From Actinophytocola sp036555685 (GTDB lineage Bacteria > Actinomycetota > Actinomycetes > Mycobacteriales > Pseudonocardiaceae): a DNA stretch of 64,000 bases. Of the stretch, positions 48,187 to 56,470 are shown one piece after another. A model generated the notes under the pieces. That model searched no databases and had not been told where the DNA came from. It saw nothing but the letters and a program-made list of their open reading frames with translations. A program made the position numbers and the translations under genes. The stretch spans positions 1-64,000 of the forward strand of contig NZ_DATBKY010000315.1 in NCBI RefSeq assembly GCF_036555685.1. Reading direction: 5' to 3'. The stretch's first letter is position 1; the number at the start of each line of letters is the position of its first letter.

Positions 48187-50187
48187 GTGACCGGTACCGC
48201 ACGGGGCGACGAGCCCCAGACTTCTGCACCACCCATGAGCCAGCCGACGGACTCCACCGCCCAGTCTCGCTTCGTCGTCCCCGACGAGGCGGTGCTCGCG
48301 CTGCTCGGCTCCCGGGACGAGAACCTCCGCGTCGCCGAGGAGCTGCTCGACGCCGACGTTCACGTGCGCGGCAACGAGGTCACGCTCTCCGGCGAGCCGG
48401 GCGAGGTTGCCTTCGCCGAGCGGGTGTTCGCCGAGCTCGTGACGCTGGCCGGGCGCGGGCAGCAGCTCGGGCCCGACGCGGTCCGCCGGACGGTCGCGAT
48501 GCTCTCCGCCGGGGCCGCCGAGTCGCCTGCCGAGGTGCTGAGCCTCGACATCATCTCCCGCCGCGGCCGCACGATCCGGCCGAAGACGCTGAACCAGAAG
48601 CGCTACGTCGACGCGATCGACCAGCACACCGTGGTGTTCTGCATCGGCCCGGCCGGCACCGGCAAGACCTACCTCGCCATGGCCAAGGCCGTGCAGGCCC
48701 TGCAGGCGAAGCAGGTCAACCGCATCATCCTGACCCGCCCGGCCGTCGAGGCGGGCGAGCGGCTCGGCTTCCTGCCCGGCACGCTCTACGAGAAGATCGA
48801 CCCGTACCTGCGCCCGCTGTACGACGCGCTGCACGACATGGTCGACCCCGAGTCGATCCCGCGCCTGATGCAGGCCGGCACGATCGAGGTCGCCCCGCTC
48901 GCCTACATGCGTGGTCGCGCGCAGCCGGTGCACACGAAGGTGCTGACCCCGTCCGGATTCCGTCCGATCGGCGACCTGGCGGTCGGCGACCTGGTGGTCG
49001 GCTCGAACGGCGAGCCGACCCCGGTGCTCGGCGTCTATCCGCAGGGGCCGAAGAGGATCTACCGCCTCGTCTCCCGGGACGGCGCCGCCACGCTCTGCTC
49101 GGAAGATCATCTGTGGGCGGTGAAGACGCCCGAGGACCGTCGTCGGGGCGCGTCGTGGCGGGTCGTCGAGACCAAGGAGATGGTGGGCAGGTTCCGCGCC
49201 GCTCGCGCCCGGAAGTACGAGCTGCCCCTGCTCACGAGCCCGGTGGCCCTGCCGGAGCGCGCCGTACCCATCGAGCCCTACGCGCTCGGCCTGCTGCTCG
49301 GCGACGGCCGCCTGACCGGCTCGGCCACGCCGACCCTGGTGGCCATGGGCGCGGAACGTACTTCGCTCACCGCCGCCGATCCGGCCACCGACGCTCTTCG
49401 CCGCCCCGGTCCGGTCGGGCCGCACGCTTCGTTCGTCCCCGAGCTGTACCTGAACAACTCCGCCGATGTCCGGCTCGGGGTGTTGCAGGGCCTGCTCGAC
49501 TCCGCAGGCGAGCCGGTCGCGGTGCGCGACCGCACCGGCTCCACCGGTTCCATCCGGTACGCGACCAGGTCGCAGCGGCTCCGGGACGACGTGACCGGCA
49601 TCGTCCGTTCGCTGGGCGGGGTGGTCACCTCTCGACGCCGACAGGACGCGTTCGTTCTGGACATCCGGCTTCCGGCCGGCGTCGAGCCGTTCCGGCTGAG
49701 TACCAAGGTCGAGGAGTACCGGGCCTGCGGCTGCGGTCGTCCGGCGCGGTTCGTCGACCGGATCGAGCCGGCGGGCACCGAGGAGGCGGTCTGCATTCAG
49801 GTCGCGGCGGCCGACTCGTTGTACGTCACGGAGGACTACCTGCTGACGCACAACACGTTGAACGACGCGTTCATCATTCTCGACGAGGCGCAGAACACCT
49901 CGCCGGAACAGATGAAGATGTTCCTCACCCGCCTGGGCTTCGGCTCGAAGATCGTCGTCACCGGGGACATCACGCAGGTCGACCTGCCCGGTGGGCAGCA
50001 GAGCGGCCTGCGCGTCGTGCAGGGCATCCTGCAGGGTGTCGACGACGTGCACTTCTCGAACCTCACCAGCCACGACGTCGTGCGCCACAAGCTGGTCGGC
50101 GACATCGTCGACGCGTACGACCGGTGGCAGGCGACCCACGACTCCGAGCCGGAGGTCCGCCACTCCGGGCCGAGGCGGGGCCGCTGA
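48187..50187 (+). CDS. phoH: PhoH-like ATPase, split by an intein
   Basis: 666 residues translated, of which 312 are an intein (48919-49854), leaving ~354 in the spliced protein, the normal PhoH length. N-terminal KH-like region, Walker A GPAGTGKTYLAMAKA, RPAVEAGERLGFLPG, then N-extein ends APLAYMRGR and C-extein starts TLNDAFIILDEAQN (Walker B), exactly the conserved PhoH sequence when joined. It is an RNA-associated ATPase next to ybeY, as usual. GTG 48187 is chosen; an upstream in-frame extension is possible. Confidence 0.93.
   Translation: MTGTARGDEPQTSAPPMSQPTDSTAQSRFVVPDEAVLALLGSRDENLRVAEELLDADVHVRGNEVTLSGEPGEVAFAERVFAELVTLAGRGQQLGPDAVRRTVAMLSAGAAESPAEVLSLDIISRRGRTIRPKTLNQKRYVDAIDQHTVVFCIGPAGTGKTYLAMAKAVQALQAKQVNRIILTRPAVEAGERLGFLPGTLYEKIDPYLRPLYDALHDMVDPESIPRLMQAGTIEVAPLAYMRGRAQPVHTKVLTPSGFRPIGDLAVGDLVVGSNGEPTPVLGVYPQGPKRIYRLVSRDGAATLCSEDHLWAVKTPEDRRRGASWRVVETKEMVGRFRAARARKYELPLLTSPVALPERAVPIEPYALGLLLGDGRLTGSATPTLVAMGAERTSLTAADPATDALRRPGPVGPHASFVPELYLNNSADVRLGVLQGLLDSAGEPVAVRDRTGSTGSIRYATRSQRLRDDVTGIVRSLGGVVTSRRRQDAFVLDIRLPAGVEPFRLSTKVEEYRACGCGRPARFVDRIEPAGTEEAVCIQVAAADSLYVTEDYLLTHNTLNDAFIILDEAQNTSPEQMKMFLTRLGFGSKIVVTGDITQVDLPGGQQSGLRVVQGILQGVDDVHFSNLTSHDVVRHKLVGDIVDAYDRWQATHDSEPEVRHSGPRRGR
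48919..49854 (+). mobile_element. Class 3 intein in PhoH with shortened LAGLIDADG region
   Basis: 312 residues, starting with Ala (AQPVHTKVLTPSGFRPIGDL) rather than Cys/Ser and ending LLTHN before Thr+1. Class 3 triplet visible: Trp66 in block B (CSEDHLW), Cys292 in block F (EAVCIQV), Thr310 in block G (LLTHN), with penultimate His311 and Asn312. Two DOD-type motifs, LGLLLGDG (Asp129) and LGVLQGLLDSAG (Asp194), lie closer together than in active homing endonucleases, so the endonuclease may be degraded. Insertion is just before the TLND/Walker B motif. Confidence 0.85.
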
Positions 50188-50189
50188 TC

Positions 50190-50744
50190 ATGAGTATCGA
50201 GATCGCCAACGAGTCGGGGGTGGCGGTCGACGAACCGTCGATCGTCGCCGCGGCGCGGTTCGCGCTCGACCGCATGCAGGTCAGCCGGCTCGCCGAGCTG
50301 TCGGTCGCGCTCGTCGGCCTCGACGTGATGGCCGAGCTGCACGAGCGCTACCTCGACCTGCCCGGCCCGACCGACGTCATGGCCTTCCCCATGGACGAGC
50401 TCGACTCGGCCCGCCGGCCGGACGCGCCAGACCTCGGGCCGGCGCTGCTCGGCGACCTCGTCCTGTGCCCGAAGTTCGCCGGCGAGCAGGCGAAGAAGGC
50501 CGGACACGAGCTGATGGACGAGCTGCATCTGCTGACCGTCCACGGGGTACTCCACCTGCTCGGCTACGACCACGCCGAGCCGGCGGAGGAGCGCGAGATG
50601 TTCACGCTGCAGAAGCGCATCCTCGCCGACTTCACGGCGGAACGGGCCGCCGCGCAGCGCCGCGCGGAGCAACGGCGCGAGGACGACAAGCTGCTCGGGG
50701 CTGTCGGCCTCACCGAAACCAGGCCGGACGAACCGGCCGACTAG
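50190..50744 (+). CDS. ybeY: Endoribonuclease YbeY
   Basis: 184 residues. Zinc-binding signature HGVLHLLGYDH (H-x3-H-x5-H), preceded by LGDLVLCPKFA and LPGPTDVMAFPMD. A long charged C-terminal tail (AERAAAQRRAEQRREDD) is typical of actinobacterial YbeY. Functions in 16S rRNA maturation and quality control. ATG two bases after phoH's stop. Confidence 0.95.
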   Translation: MSIEIANESGVAVDEPSIVAAARFALDRMQVSRLAELSVALVGLDVMAELHERYLDLPGPTDVMAFPMDELDSARRPDAPDLGPALLGDLVLCPKFAGEQAKKAGHELMDELHLLTVHGVLHLLGYDHAEPAEEREMFTLQKRILADFTAERAAAQRRAEQRREDDKLLGAVGLTETRPDEPAD

Positions 50745-50760
50745 GCCCCCGGGGGGAGCG

Positions 50761-52086
50761 GTGCCTGACACAGCCGGCTTGCTGGTGATCTCGGTGATCC
50801 TCGTGATCGCCGCCGGCTTCTTCGCCTGCGCCGACGCGGCGCTGTCCGCGGTCTCCCGGGCGCGCGTCGAGGGCCTGGTCCGCGGCGGCCGGGCCGGCTC
50901 GCGCCAGCTGCTCGCGGTCGTGTCCGACCGGCCGCGGCACATCAACCTGCTGCTGCTCCTGCGGCTGGGCTGCGAGCTCGTCGCCACCGTCCTGGTCACG
51001 ATCGCCTGCCTGCGGCTGACCGACTCCGACTGGCTCGCCGGCCTCATCGCGGCGGTCAGCATGATCGTCGTGTCCTACGTGCTGGTCGGCGTCGGGCCGC
51101 GCACGCTCGGCCGCCAGCACCCGTACGCGGTCGGGCTCATCGCCGCCGGGCCGGTGCGCGCGCTCGGCTCCGTGCTCGGCCCGCTGTCCCGCTTCCTGAT
51201 CGTCGTCGGTAACGCGATCACGCCGGGCCGCGGCTTCCGCGAGGGCCCGTTCTCCTCCGAGGTCGAGCTGCGCGAGCTCGTCGACATGGCCCAGGAGAGC
51301 GGTGTCGTGGACGCGGACGAGCGCGAGATGATCCACTCCGTGTTCGAGCTGCGCGGCACGATCGCGCGCGAGGTCATGGTGCCACGCACCGAGATGGTGT
51401 GGATCGAGAACACGAAGTCCGTCCGCCAGGCGCTCGCGCTGTCGTTACGCACCGGCTACACGCGGCTGCCGGTGATCGGCGAGAGCGTCGACGAGGTCGT
51501 CGGCGTGGTTAACCTGAAGGACCTGGTCAAGTCCGCGATGGAGGCCGGCGGCAACGGCGAGCGGCCGCGCACGGTGGCCGACCTGATGGGCGAGGCCACG
51601 TTCGTGCCGGACACCAAGCGGCTCGACGACCTGCTGCGCGAGATGCAGGTGTCCCGCAACCACATGGCGATCGCCGTCGACGAGTACGGCGGCACCGCCG
51701 GGTTGCTGACGATCGAGGACATCCTGGAGGAGATCGTCGGCGAGATCACCGACGAGTCCGACACCGACGACCGGCCGCCGATCGAGCATCTCGAGGAGGG
51801 CGGCGCCGTGCGGGTCAGCTCGCGGCTGCCGGTCGAGGACCTGGGCGAGCTGTTCGGCATCGAGCTGGACGACTCGGACGTGGAGACCGTCGGCGGCCTG
51901 CTCGCCCAGCAGCTCGGCCGGGTGCCGCTGCCGGGCACCGAGGCGGAGATCGCGGGGCTGGCGCTGCTCGCGGAGGGCGGCAAGGACAGCCGCGGCCGGG
52001 TACGCATCACGTCGGTCGTGGCCCGGCTGCTGGCGCCGCCGGCCGCCGTGCAGAACGAGGACGAGAGGAGCGTCGAGCGTGCCTGA
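50761..52086 (+). CDS. CNNM/CorC-type membrane protein with CBS pair
   Basis: 441 residues. N-terminal CNNM membrane domain with about four helices (residues ~5-150), two CBS domains (MVPRTEMVWIENTKSVRQALAL...TRLPVIGESVDEVVGVVNLKDL and TKRLDDLLREMQVSRNHMAIAVDEYGGTAGLLTIEDILEEIVGEI), and a C-terminal CorC/HlyC domain. Associated with Mg2+/Co2+ efflux. GTG start. Located between ybeY and era, as in mycobacteria. Confidence 0.93.
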   Translation: MPDTAGLLVISVILVIAAGFFACADAALSAVSRARVEGLVRGGRAGSRQLLAVVSDRPRHINLLLLLRLGCELVATVLVTIACLRLTDSDWLAGLIAAVSMIVVSYVLVGVGPRTLGRQHPYAVGLIAAGPVRALGSVLGPLSRFLIVVGNAITPGRGFREGPFSSEVELRELVDMAQESGVVDADEREMIHSVFELRGTIAREVMVPRTEMVWIENTKSVRQALALSLRTGYTRLPVIGESVDEVVGVVNLKDLVKSAMEAGGNGERPRTVADLMGEATFVPDTKRLDDLLREMQVSRNHMAIAVDEYGGTAGLLTIEDILEEIVGEITDESDTDDRPPIEHLEEGGAVRVSSRLPVEDLGELFGIELDDSDVETVGGLLAQQLGRVPLPGTEAEIAGLALLAEGGKDSRGRVRITSVVARLLAPPAAVQNEDERSVERA

Positions 52087-52402
52087 GGTCGACCCCGAGG
52101 ACGCGAAGCTGATAACCCTGGCGCGGTCGGCCCGGGCCCGGACCGGTGCACCCGAGGGCGCGGCCGTCCGAGACCTCGACGGGCGGACGTACCTCGCGGG
52201 CAGCGTGGCGCTGCCGTCGCTGAAGCTGACCGCGCTGCAGGCGGCCGTCGTGGCGGCCGTGTCGTCGGGCGCCGAGGGCCTGGAGGCGGCGGTCGTGGTC
52301 TCGGAGTCGGAATCGGTCGACGCCGGCTCGCGCGCCGCGGTAGCCGACCTGAGCGCGGACGCGCCGGTCCTGCTCGCCGACCCGTCGGGCACGCTGCGCT
52401 GA
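52079..52402 (+). CDS. Cytidine deaminase-like protein, metal ligands absent
   Basis: 107 residues. Deaminase-fold family seen upstream of era in actinobacteria: LITLARSARARTGAPEGAAVRDLDGRTYLAGSVALPSLKLTALQAAVVAAVSSGAEGLEA. Neither the HxE nor the Cys-x-x-Cys zinc-ligand motifs are present, so it is probably not a classical deaminase. GTG start within the corC end (8-base overlap), 20 bases before era. Confidence 0.75.
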   Translation: MPEVDPEDAKLITLARSARARTGAPEGAAVRDLDGRTYLAGSVALPSLKLTALQAAVVAAVSSGAEGLEAAVVVSESESVDAGSRAAVADLSADAPVLLADPSGTLR

Positions 52403-52422
52403 GCGGGCGCGACAATGGTCCG

Positions 52423-53343
52423 ATGACCACACCGGACAGCGCGTCGGGCGGCGTGCACCGCTCGGGGTTCGCCTGCTTCGTCGGCCGCCCCAACACGGGC
52501 AAGTCGACGCTGACGAACGCGCTCGTCGGGTCGAAGGTCGCGATCACCTCGAGCAAGCCGCAGACCACCCGGCACGCCATCCGCGGCATCGTCCAGCGCG
52601 ACGACGCCCAGCTGATCATCGTCGACACGCCGGGCCTGCACCGCCCGCGCACCCTGCTGGGGCAGCGGCTGAACGATGTCGTGCGCGCCACGTGGTCCGA
52701 AGTGGACGTCGTGGGTTTTTGCGTGCCGGCCGACGAGAAGATCGGCCCCGGCGACCGGTTCATCGCCGCGGAGCTGCGCAAGCTGTCCCGGCACACGCCG
52801 GTCATCGGCGTCGTGACGAAGACGGATCTCGCGTCGCGCCAGCAGATCGCGGACCAGCTCGTCGCGTTGCAGGACGTCATGGACTTCGCGGACATAGTCC
52901 CGGTGTCCGCAGTGGACGACTACCAGATGTCGACGCTCGCGGACCTGCTCGTCGCGCGGCTGCCCGAGGGCCCGCAGCTCTACCCGGACGGCGAGCTGAC
53001 CGACGAGCCCGAGCAGGTGCTGATCGCGGAGCTCATCCGCGAGGCCGCCCTGGAGGGCGTGCGCGACGAGCTGCCGCACTCGATCGCGGTGACCGTCGAG
53101 GAGATCCTCCCGCGCGAGGACCGCGACGACCTCCTCGACGTGTACGCGAACCTGTACGTCGAGCGCGACAGCCAGAAGGGGATCGTGCTGGGGCACAAGG
53201 GAGAGCGGCTGAAATCGGTGGGCGCGACGGCGCGCCGGCACATCGCGGCGCTGCTCGGCAGCAAGATCTACCTGCACCTGCACGTGAAGGTCGCGAAGGA
53301 CTGGCAGCGCGACCCGAAACAGCTACGGCGCCTGGGTTTCTGA
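52423..53343 (+). CDS. era: GTPase Era
   Basis: 306 residues. G1 GRPNTGKS, G2 T in KPQTTRHAIRGI, G3 DTPGLH, G4 TKTD, then C-terminal KH domain (GIVLGHKGERLKSVGATARRHIAALLGSKIYLHLHVKV). Functions in 16S rRNA maturation/30S assembly. ATG start. Tail overlaps the methyltransferase gene on the other strand by 21 bases. Confidence 0.97.
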   Translation: MTTPDSASGGVHRSGFACFVGRPNTGKSTLTNALVGSKVAITSSKPQTTRHAIRGIVQRDDAQLIIVDTPGLHRPRTLLGQRLNDVVRATWSEVDVVGFCVPADEKIGPGDRFIAAELRKLSRHTPVIGVVTKTDLASRQQIADQLVALQDVMDFADIVPVSAVDDYQMSTLADLLVARLPEGPQLYPDGELTDEPEQVLIAELIREAALEGVRDELPHSIAVTVEEILPREDRDDLLDVYANLYVERDSQKGIVLGHKGERLKSVGATARRHIAALLGSKIYLHLHVKVAKDWQRDPKQLRRLGF

Positions 53344-54033
53344 CTCCCGGTAGCAGACCAGGATGTCGTCGCCGCCCTTGCTGTAGGCGGACTTCGCCGG
53401 GCGCAGCCCGGTGGTGATGCCACGCTTGGCGAGCTCGGTGCGGACGTCCTCGAGGCGCGGGTACGGCACGCCGGCCGGGTCGGCGATCGGGCACACGCGG
53501 ACCTCGCCGGAGGTCACGCGCACCATCTCGAGCAGGAACTCGACGTGCTCGTCGTAGGACACGTACTCCGGATACGTGAACAGCAGGTGGCTGCTCAACG
53601 TCAGCCGGAACTCGCCGTCCGCGAACGGCAGCTCCGGCAGGCAGGCGGCGACGTAGTGCGGGCTTTGCTCCGCGTAGTCGGCGAGGAAGAAGTCCGCCGA
53701 CACCTCGAACGCCCGCAGCAGCGCGTCCGCCGAGCCGAGGTAGGCCCAGTCGAGCCCGACCGGGCCGGCGGTGAGCCAGTCGTGCACGTGCGCGAGGTCG
53801 GCGGCGACGCGCGCCTCGACGTCGGCGCGCGGCCCGTAGATCGGGTCGACGCTGACCGCCTGCCCGCCACGCGCCCGCACCTGCGCCGCGAACGGCGAGG
53901 CGCCGGCGGGGCAGTCGAGGATCGGGCCCGCGCGCAGCTCGTCGTCGGTGAGCAGGAACATGTTGCGGTAATCGAACAGCGGCCGCGGCGTCACGATGAG
54001 CTTGCCGAGCGCCGGCCCCGAAACTTGCGTCAC
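53323..54033 (-). CDS. SAM-dependent methyltransferase-like protein
   Basis: 236 residues. Rossmann motif ILDCPAGASPFAAQVRARGGQAVSVDPIYG (residues ~33-62) and a later FRLTLSSHLLFTYPEYVSYDEHVEFLLEMVRVTSGEVRVCPI block. Resembles small methyltransferases of unknown substrate. GTG 54033 is chosen because the family-like sequence begins there; earlier in-frame codons are low complexity. It is oriented against era and recO, so it is an insertion into the core run. Confidence 0.75.
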   Translation of the reverse strand: MTQVSGPALGKLIVTPRPLFDYRNMFLLTDDELRAGPILDCPAGASPFAAQVRARGGQAVSVDPIYGPRADVEARVAADLAHVHDWLTAGPVGLDWAYLGSADALLRAFEVSADFFLADYAEQSPHYVAACLPELPFADGEFRLTLSSHLLFTYPEYVSYDEHVEFLLEMVRVTSGEVRVCPIADPAGVPYPRLEDVRTELAKRGITTGLRPAKSAYSKGGDDILVCYRESETQAP

Positions 54034-54173
54034 GTGACGATCCCAGCACACCGTGTCGGCGCGGAAACTGTCGGCAGGGTTTGAGACGATGGCGGGGTGA
54101 GTGGAGCTTGCGGAGCGAGCCATTCGACGCGGGGTGACCGCGAGCGGCCGGGCCGAGCCGGCGAGGCACGGTC

Positions 54174-54947
54174 GTGAGCCTCTACCGCGACACCGGGGTG
54201 GTGCTGCGCGTGCAGAAGCTCGGCGAGGCCGACCGCATCATCACGATGGTCACCCGCAAGAACGGCAAGGTCCGCGCGGTGGCCAAGGGCGTCCGGCGCA
54301 CCACGTCGCGCTTCGGTGCGCGGGTGGAGCCGTTCGCCCATGTCGACGTGCAGCTCTACACCGGTCGCACGCTGGACATCATCACGCAGGTGCAGACCCT
54401 GGACGCGTTCGGCGCCGGCATCATGTCCGACTACCAGCGCTACACCGCGGGCTGCGCGGTGCTCGAGACGGCCGACCGCCTGTGCCCGGAGGAGGGCGAG
54501 CCGGTCCTGCGGCTGTACCTGCTGGTCACCGGCGCCCTGCGGGCCCTCTCCACGAGCAGCAGGGACCCGTCCCTGGTGCTGGACGCGTTCCTCCTCCGCG
54601 CGATGGCCTTCGCGGGCTGGGCCCCGGCCGTGCGCGAGTGCGCGCGGTGCAACGAGCCGGGCCCGCACAAGTCGTTCTCGGTTCCCGCCGGTGGTTCGGT
54701 CTGCCCCCGCTGCCGGCCAGCGGGCTCGGCCGTGCCCGCCCAGGACACCCTGAAGCTGATGGACGCGCTGGCGGCGGGCACGTGGGAGGTCGCGGAGGCG
54801 GCGTCCCCCTCCGCGCGGCGCGAGGGAAGCGGGCTGATAGCGGCGCTGCTCCAGTGGCACCTGGAACGCCAGCTCCGGTCGCTTCCCCTGGTGGAACGCA
54901 AGGCGGCCACCCCGTCCCCAGCGACCCCGGCTCCGAGCGAGGGCTGA
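54174..54947 (+). CDS. recO: DNA repair protein RecO
   Basis: 257 residues. OB-fold N-terminal domain (YRDTGVVLRVQKLGEADRIITMVTRKNGKVRAVAKGVRRTTSRFGARVEP), helical middle and a zinc Cys4 motif (CARCNEPG...CPRCRPAG). Loads RecA via RecR/RecF. GTG start. Upstream 54034-54173 contains GAGCG-type repeats. Confidence 0.95.
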   Translation: MSLYRDTGVVLRVQKLGEADRIITMVTRKNGKVRAVAKGVRRTTSRFGARVEPFAHVDVQLYTGRTLDIITQVQTLDAFGAGIMSDYQRYTAGCAVLETADRLCPEEGEPVLRLYLLVTGALRALSTSSRDPSLVLDAFLLRAMAFAGWAPAVRECARCNEPGPHKSFSVPAGGSVCPRCRPAGSAVPAQDTLKLMDALAAGTWEVAEAASPSARREGSGLIAALLQWHLERQLRSLPLVERKAATPSPATPAPSEG

Positions 54948-55097
54948 GCAGCCCGCATCCACTGGCCCTCGCCACTGGCGTGGTGGGGGCAGCGGATCAC
55001 GGGGTCGCGACGACCGAGGCAGTGGACCGGTGGCCAGGGGCGAGGGCTGGGGCCGATCAGTAGGGTCGAGGGGCAACCGACCCCTGGAGGAAGAGCC

Positions 55098-55925
55098 TTG
55101 CTCCGGCGACGCGCCGCAAGCACCGAACCCCGCGAGCCCGAGCCGCCCGCGCCGCATCCGTCCGGCGCCCGCCCGCCCGCGATCCCCGACGACCTCGTGC
55201 CCCAGCACGTCGCCATCGTGATGGACGGCAACGGGCGGTGGGCCAACCAGCGCGGTCTCACCCGCATCGAGGGGCACAAGCGCGGCGAGGCCGTCGTCGT
55301 CGAGGTGGCGCGCGGGTGTATCGAGCTCGGGGTCAAGTGGCTGTCGCTCTACGCGTTCTCCACCGAGAACTGGCGGCGCAGCCCCGAGGAGGTCCGCTTC
55401 CTCATGGGCTTCTCCCGCGACGTCATCCGCGAGCGCACCGACGAGCTCGACGCGATGGGCGTGCGCGTCCGCTGGGCCGGCCGCCGGCCGCGGCTGTGGC
55501 GCAGCGTCATCAGCGAGCTCGAGTCCGCCGCCGAGCGGACCAGGCACAACACCGTGCTCAACCTCGCGATGTGCATCAACTACGGCGGTCGCGCCGAGAT
55601 CGGCGACGCCGCCCGCGAGATCGCCCGGCTCGCCCGGCAGGGCAAGATCAATCCGGACAAGGTAGACCAGCGGACCGTCCAGCGGTTCCTCTACCAGCCC
55701 GAGATGCCCGACGTGGACCTGTTCATCCGCCCGTCCGGCGAGCAGCGGACCTCGAATTTCATGCTCTGGCAGTCCGCCTACGCTGAGCTCGTCTTCCAGG
55801 ACATCCTGTGGCCCGACTTCGACCGCCGCGACCTCTGGCGCGCCTGCGAGCAGTACGCGCACCGCGACCGGCGGTTCGGCGGCGCCGTGGACGCCGCCGC
55901 GGAGAACCGAGAAGAAGAGGCATGA
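55098..55925 (+). CDS. uppS: Polyprenyl diphosphate synthase (cis-prenyltransferase)
   Basis: 275 residues. Catalytic P-loop-like HVAIVMDGNGRWANQRGL, GHKRGEAV, LSLYAFSTENWRRSPEEV and C-terminal FIRPSGEQRTSNFMLWQSAYAELVF. Makes the lipid carrier for cell-wall synthesis. TTG start with GGAGGAAG upstream. Followed by a YbjN-like gene, then the inserted ceb cluster. Confidence 0.95.
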   Translation: MLRRRAASTEPREPEPPAPHPSGARPPAIPDDLVPQHVAIVMDGNGRWANQRGLTRIEGHKRGEAVVVEVARGCIELGVKWLSLYAFSTENWRRSPEEVRFLMGFSRDVIRERTDELDAMGVRVRWAGRRPRLWRSVISELESAAERTRHNTVLNLAMCINYGGRAEIGDAAREIARLARQGKINPDKVDQRTVQRFLYQPEMPDVDLFIRPSGEQRTSNFMLWQSAYAELVFQDILWPDFDRRDLWRACEQYAHRDRRFGGAVDAAAENREEEA

Positions 55926-56016
55926 TCCCCGCACCAGACCCGCGAGGCACCCGACCGCACCCGAGGACTTTGCGGACCCACGTAACCAACACTTCGAATT
56001 CCGGGGAGGTGGCACG

Positions 56017-56442
56017 GTGCAGGAGGCGTTGACCACCGGCGACCTGCTGATCAAGGCGCGTGCGGCGCTGGAGCAGTTCCACGACGTCCGCGTCGACGAC
56101 GACGGCGCGCTCAGCTTCCGCCACGTCGACGTGCCGTGCGCCGTGCAGGCGATGCAGCTCGCCGAGGGACTCACCGTGCTCAGCCTGACCTGCGTCGTCG
56201 CCTGGGATCTGCCCGACGAGCCCGCGCTCGCCGCGTCCGCTGCCGAGCGCGCCGGGCAGGGGCTCTTCGGCACGCTCGGCGTCGTGCACACCGACAAGGG
56301 CATGGACGTCACGCTTCGGTACGCGTTCCCGGCCGACGGCATCGAGCCGGCCCCGCTCGGCACGCTGCTCATGCTCGTCGTCTCGACCGCCTCGCAGCTG
56401 CGTACCGAGCTGCTCGGCGAGGTCGGCGACCAGGCCGAATGA
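56017..56442 (+). CDS. YbjN-like sensory/chaperone-fold protein
   Basis: 141 residues, T3SS-chaperone-like YbjN fold: LLIKARAALEQFHDVRVDDDGALSFRHVDVPCAVQAMQLAEGLTVLSLTCVVAWDLP and a long hydrophobic helix TLLMLVVSTASQL. GTG start with GGGGAGG 8 bases upstream. Sits in the zur-uppS interval where M. tuberculosis also has a small gene of unknown role. Tail reaches to 29 bases before cebR. Confidence 0.75.
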   Translation: MQEALTTGDLLIKARAALEQFHDVRVDDDGALSFRHVDVPCAVQAMQLAEGLTVLSLTCVVAWDLPDEPALAASAAERAGQGLFGTLGVVHTDKGMDVTLRYAFPADGIEPAPLGTLLMLVVSTASQLRTELLGEVGDQAE

Positions 56443-56470
56443 GCACCGGGTCGGCCGACCCGGACGAGCA

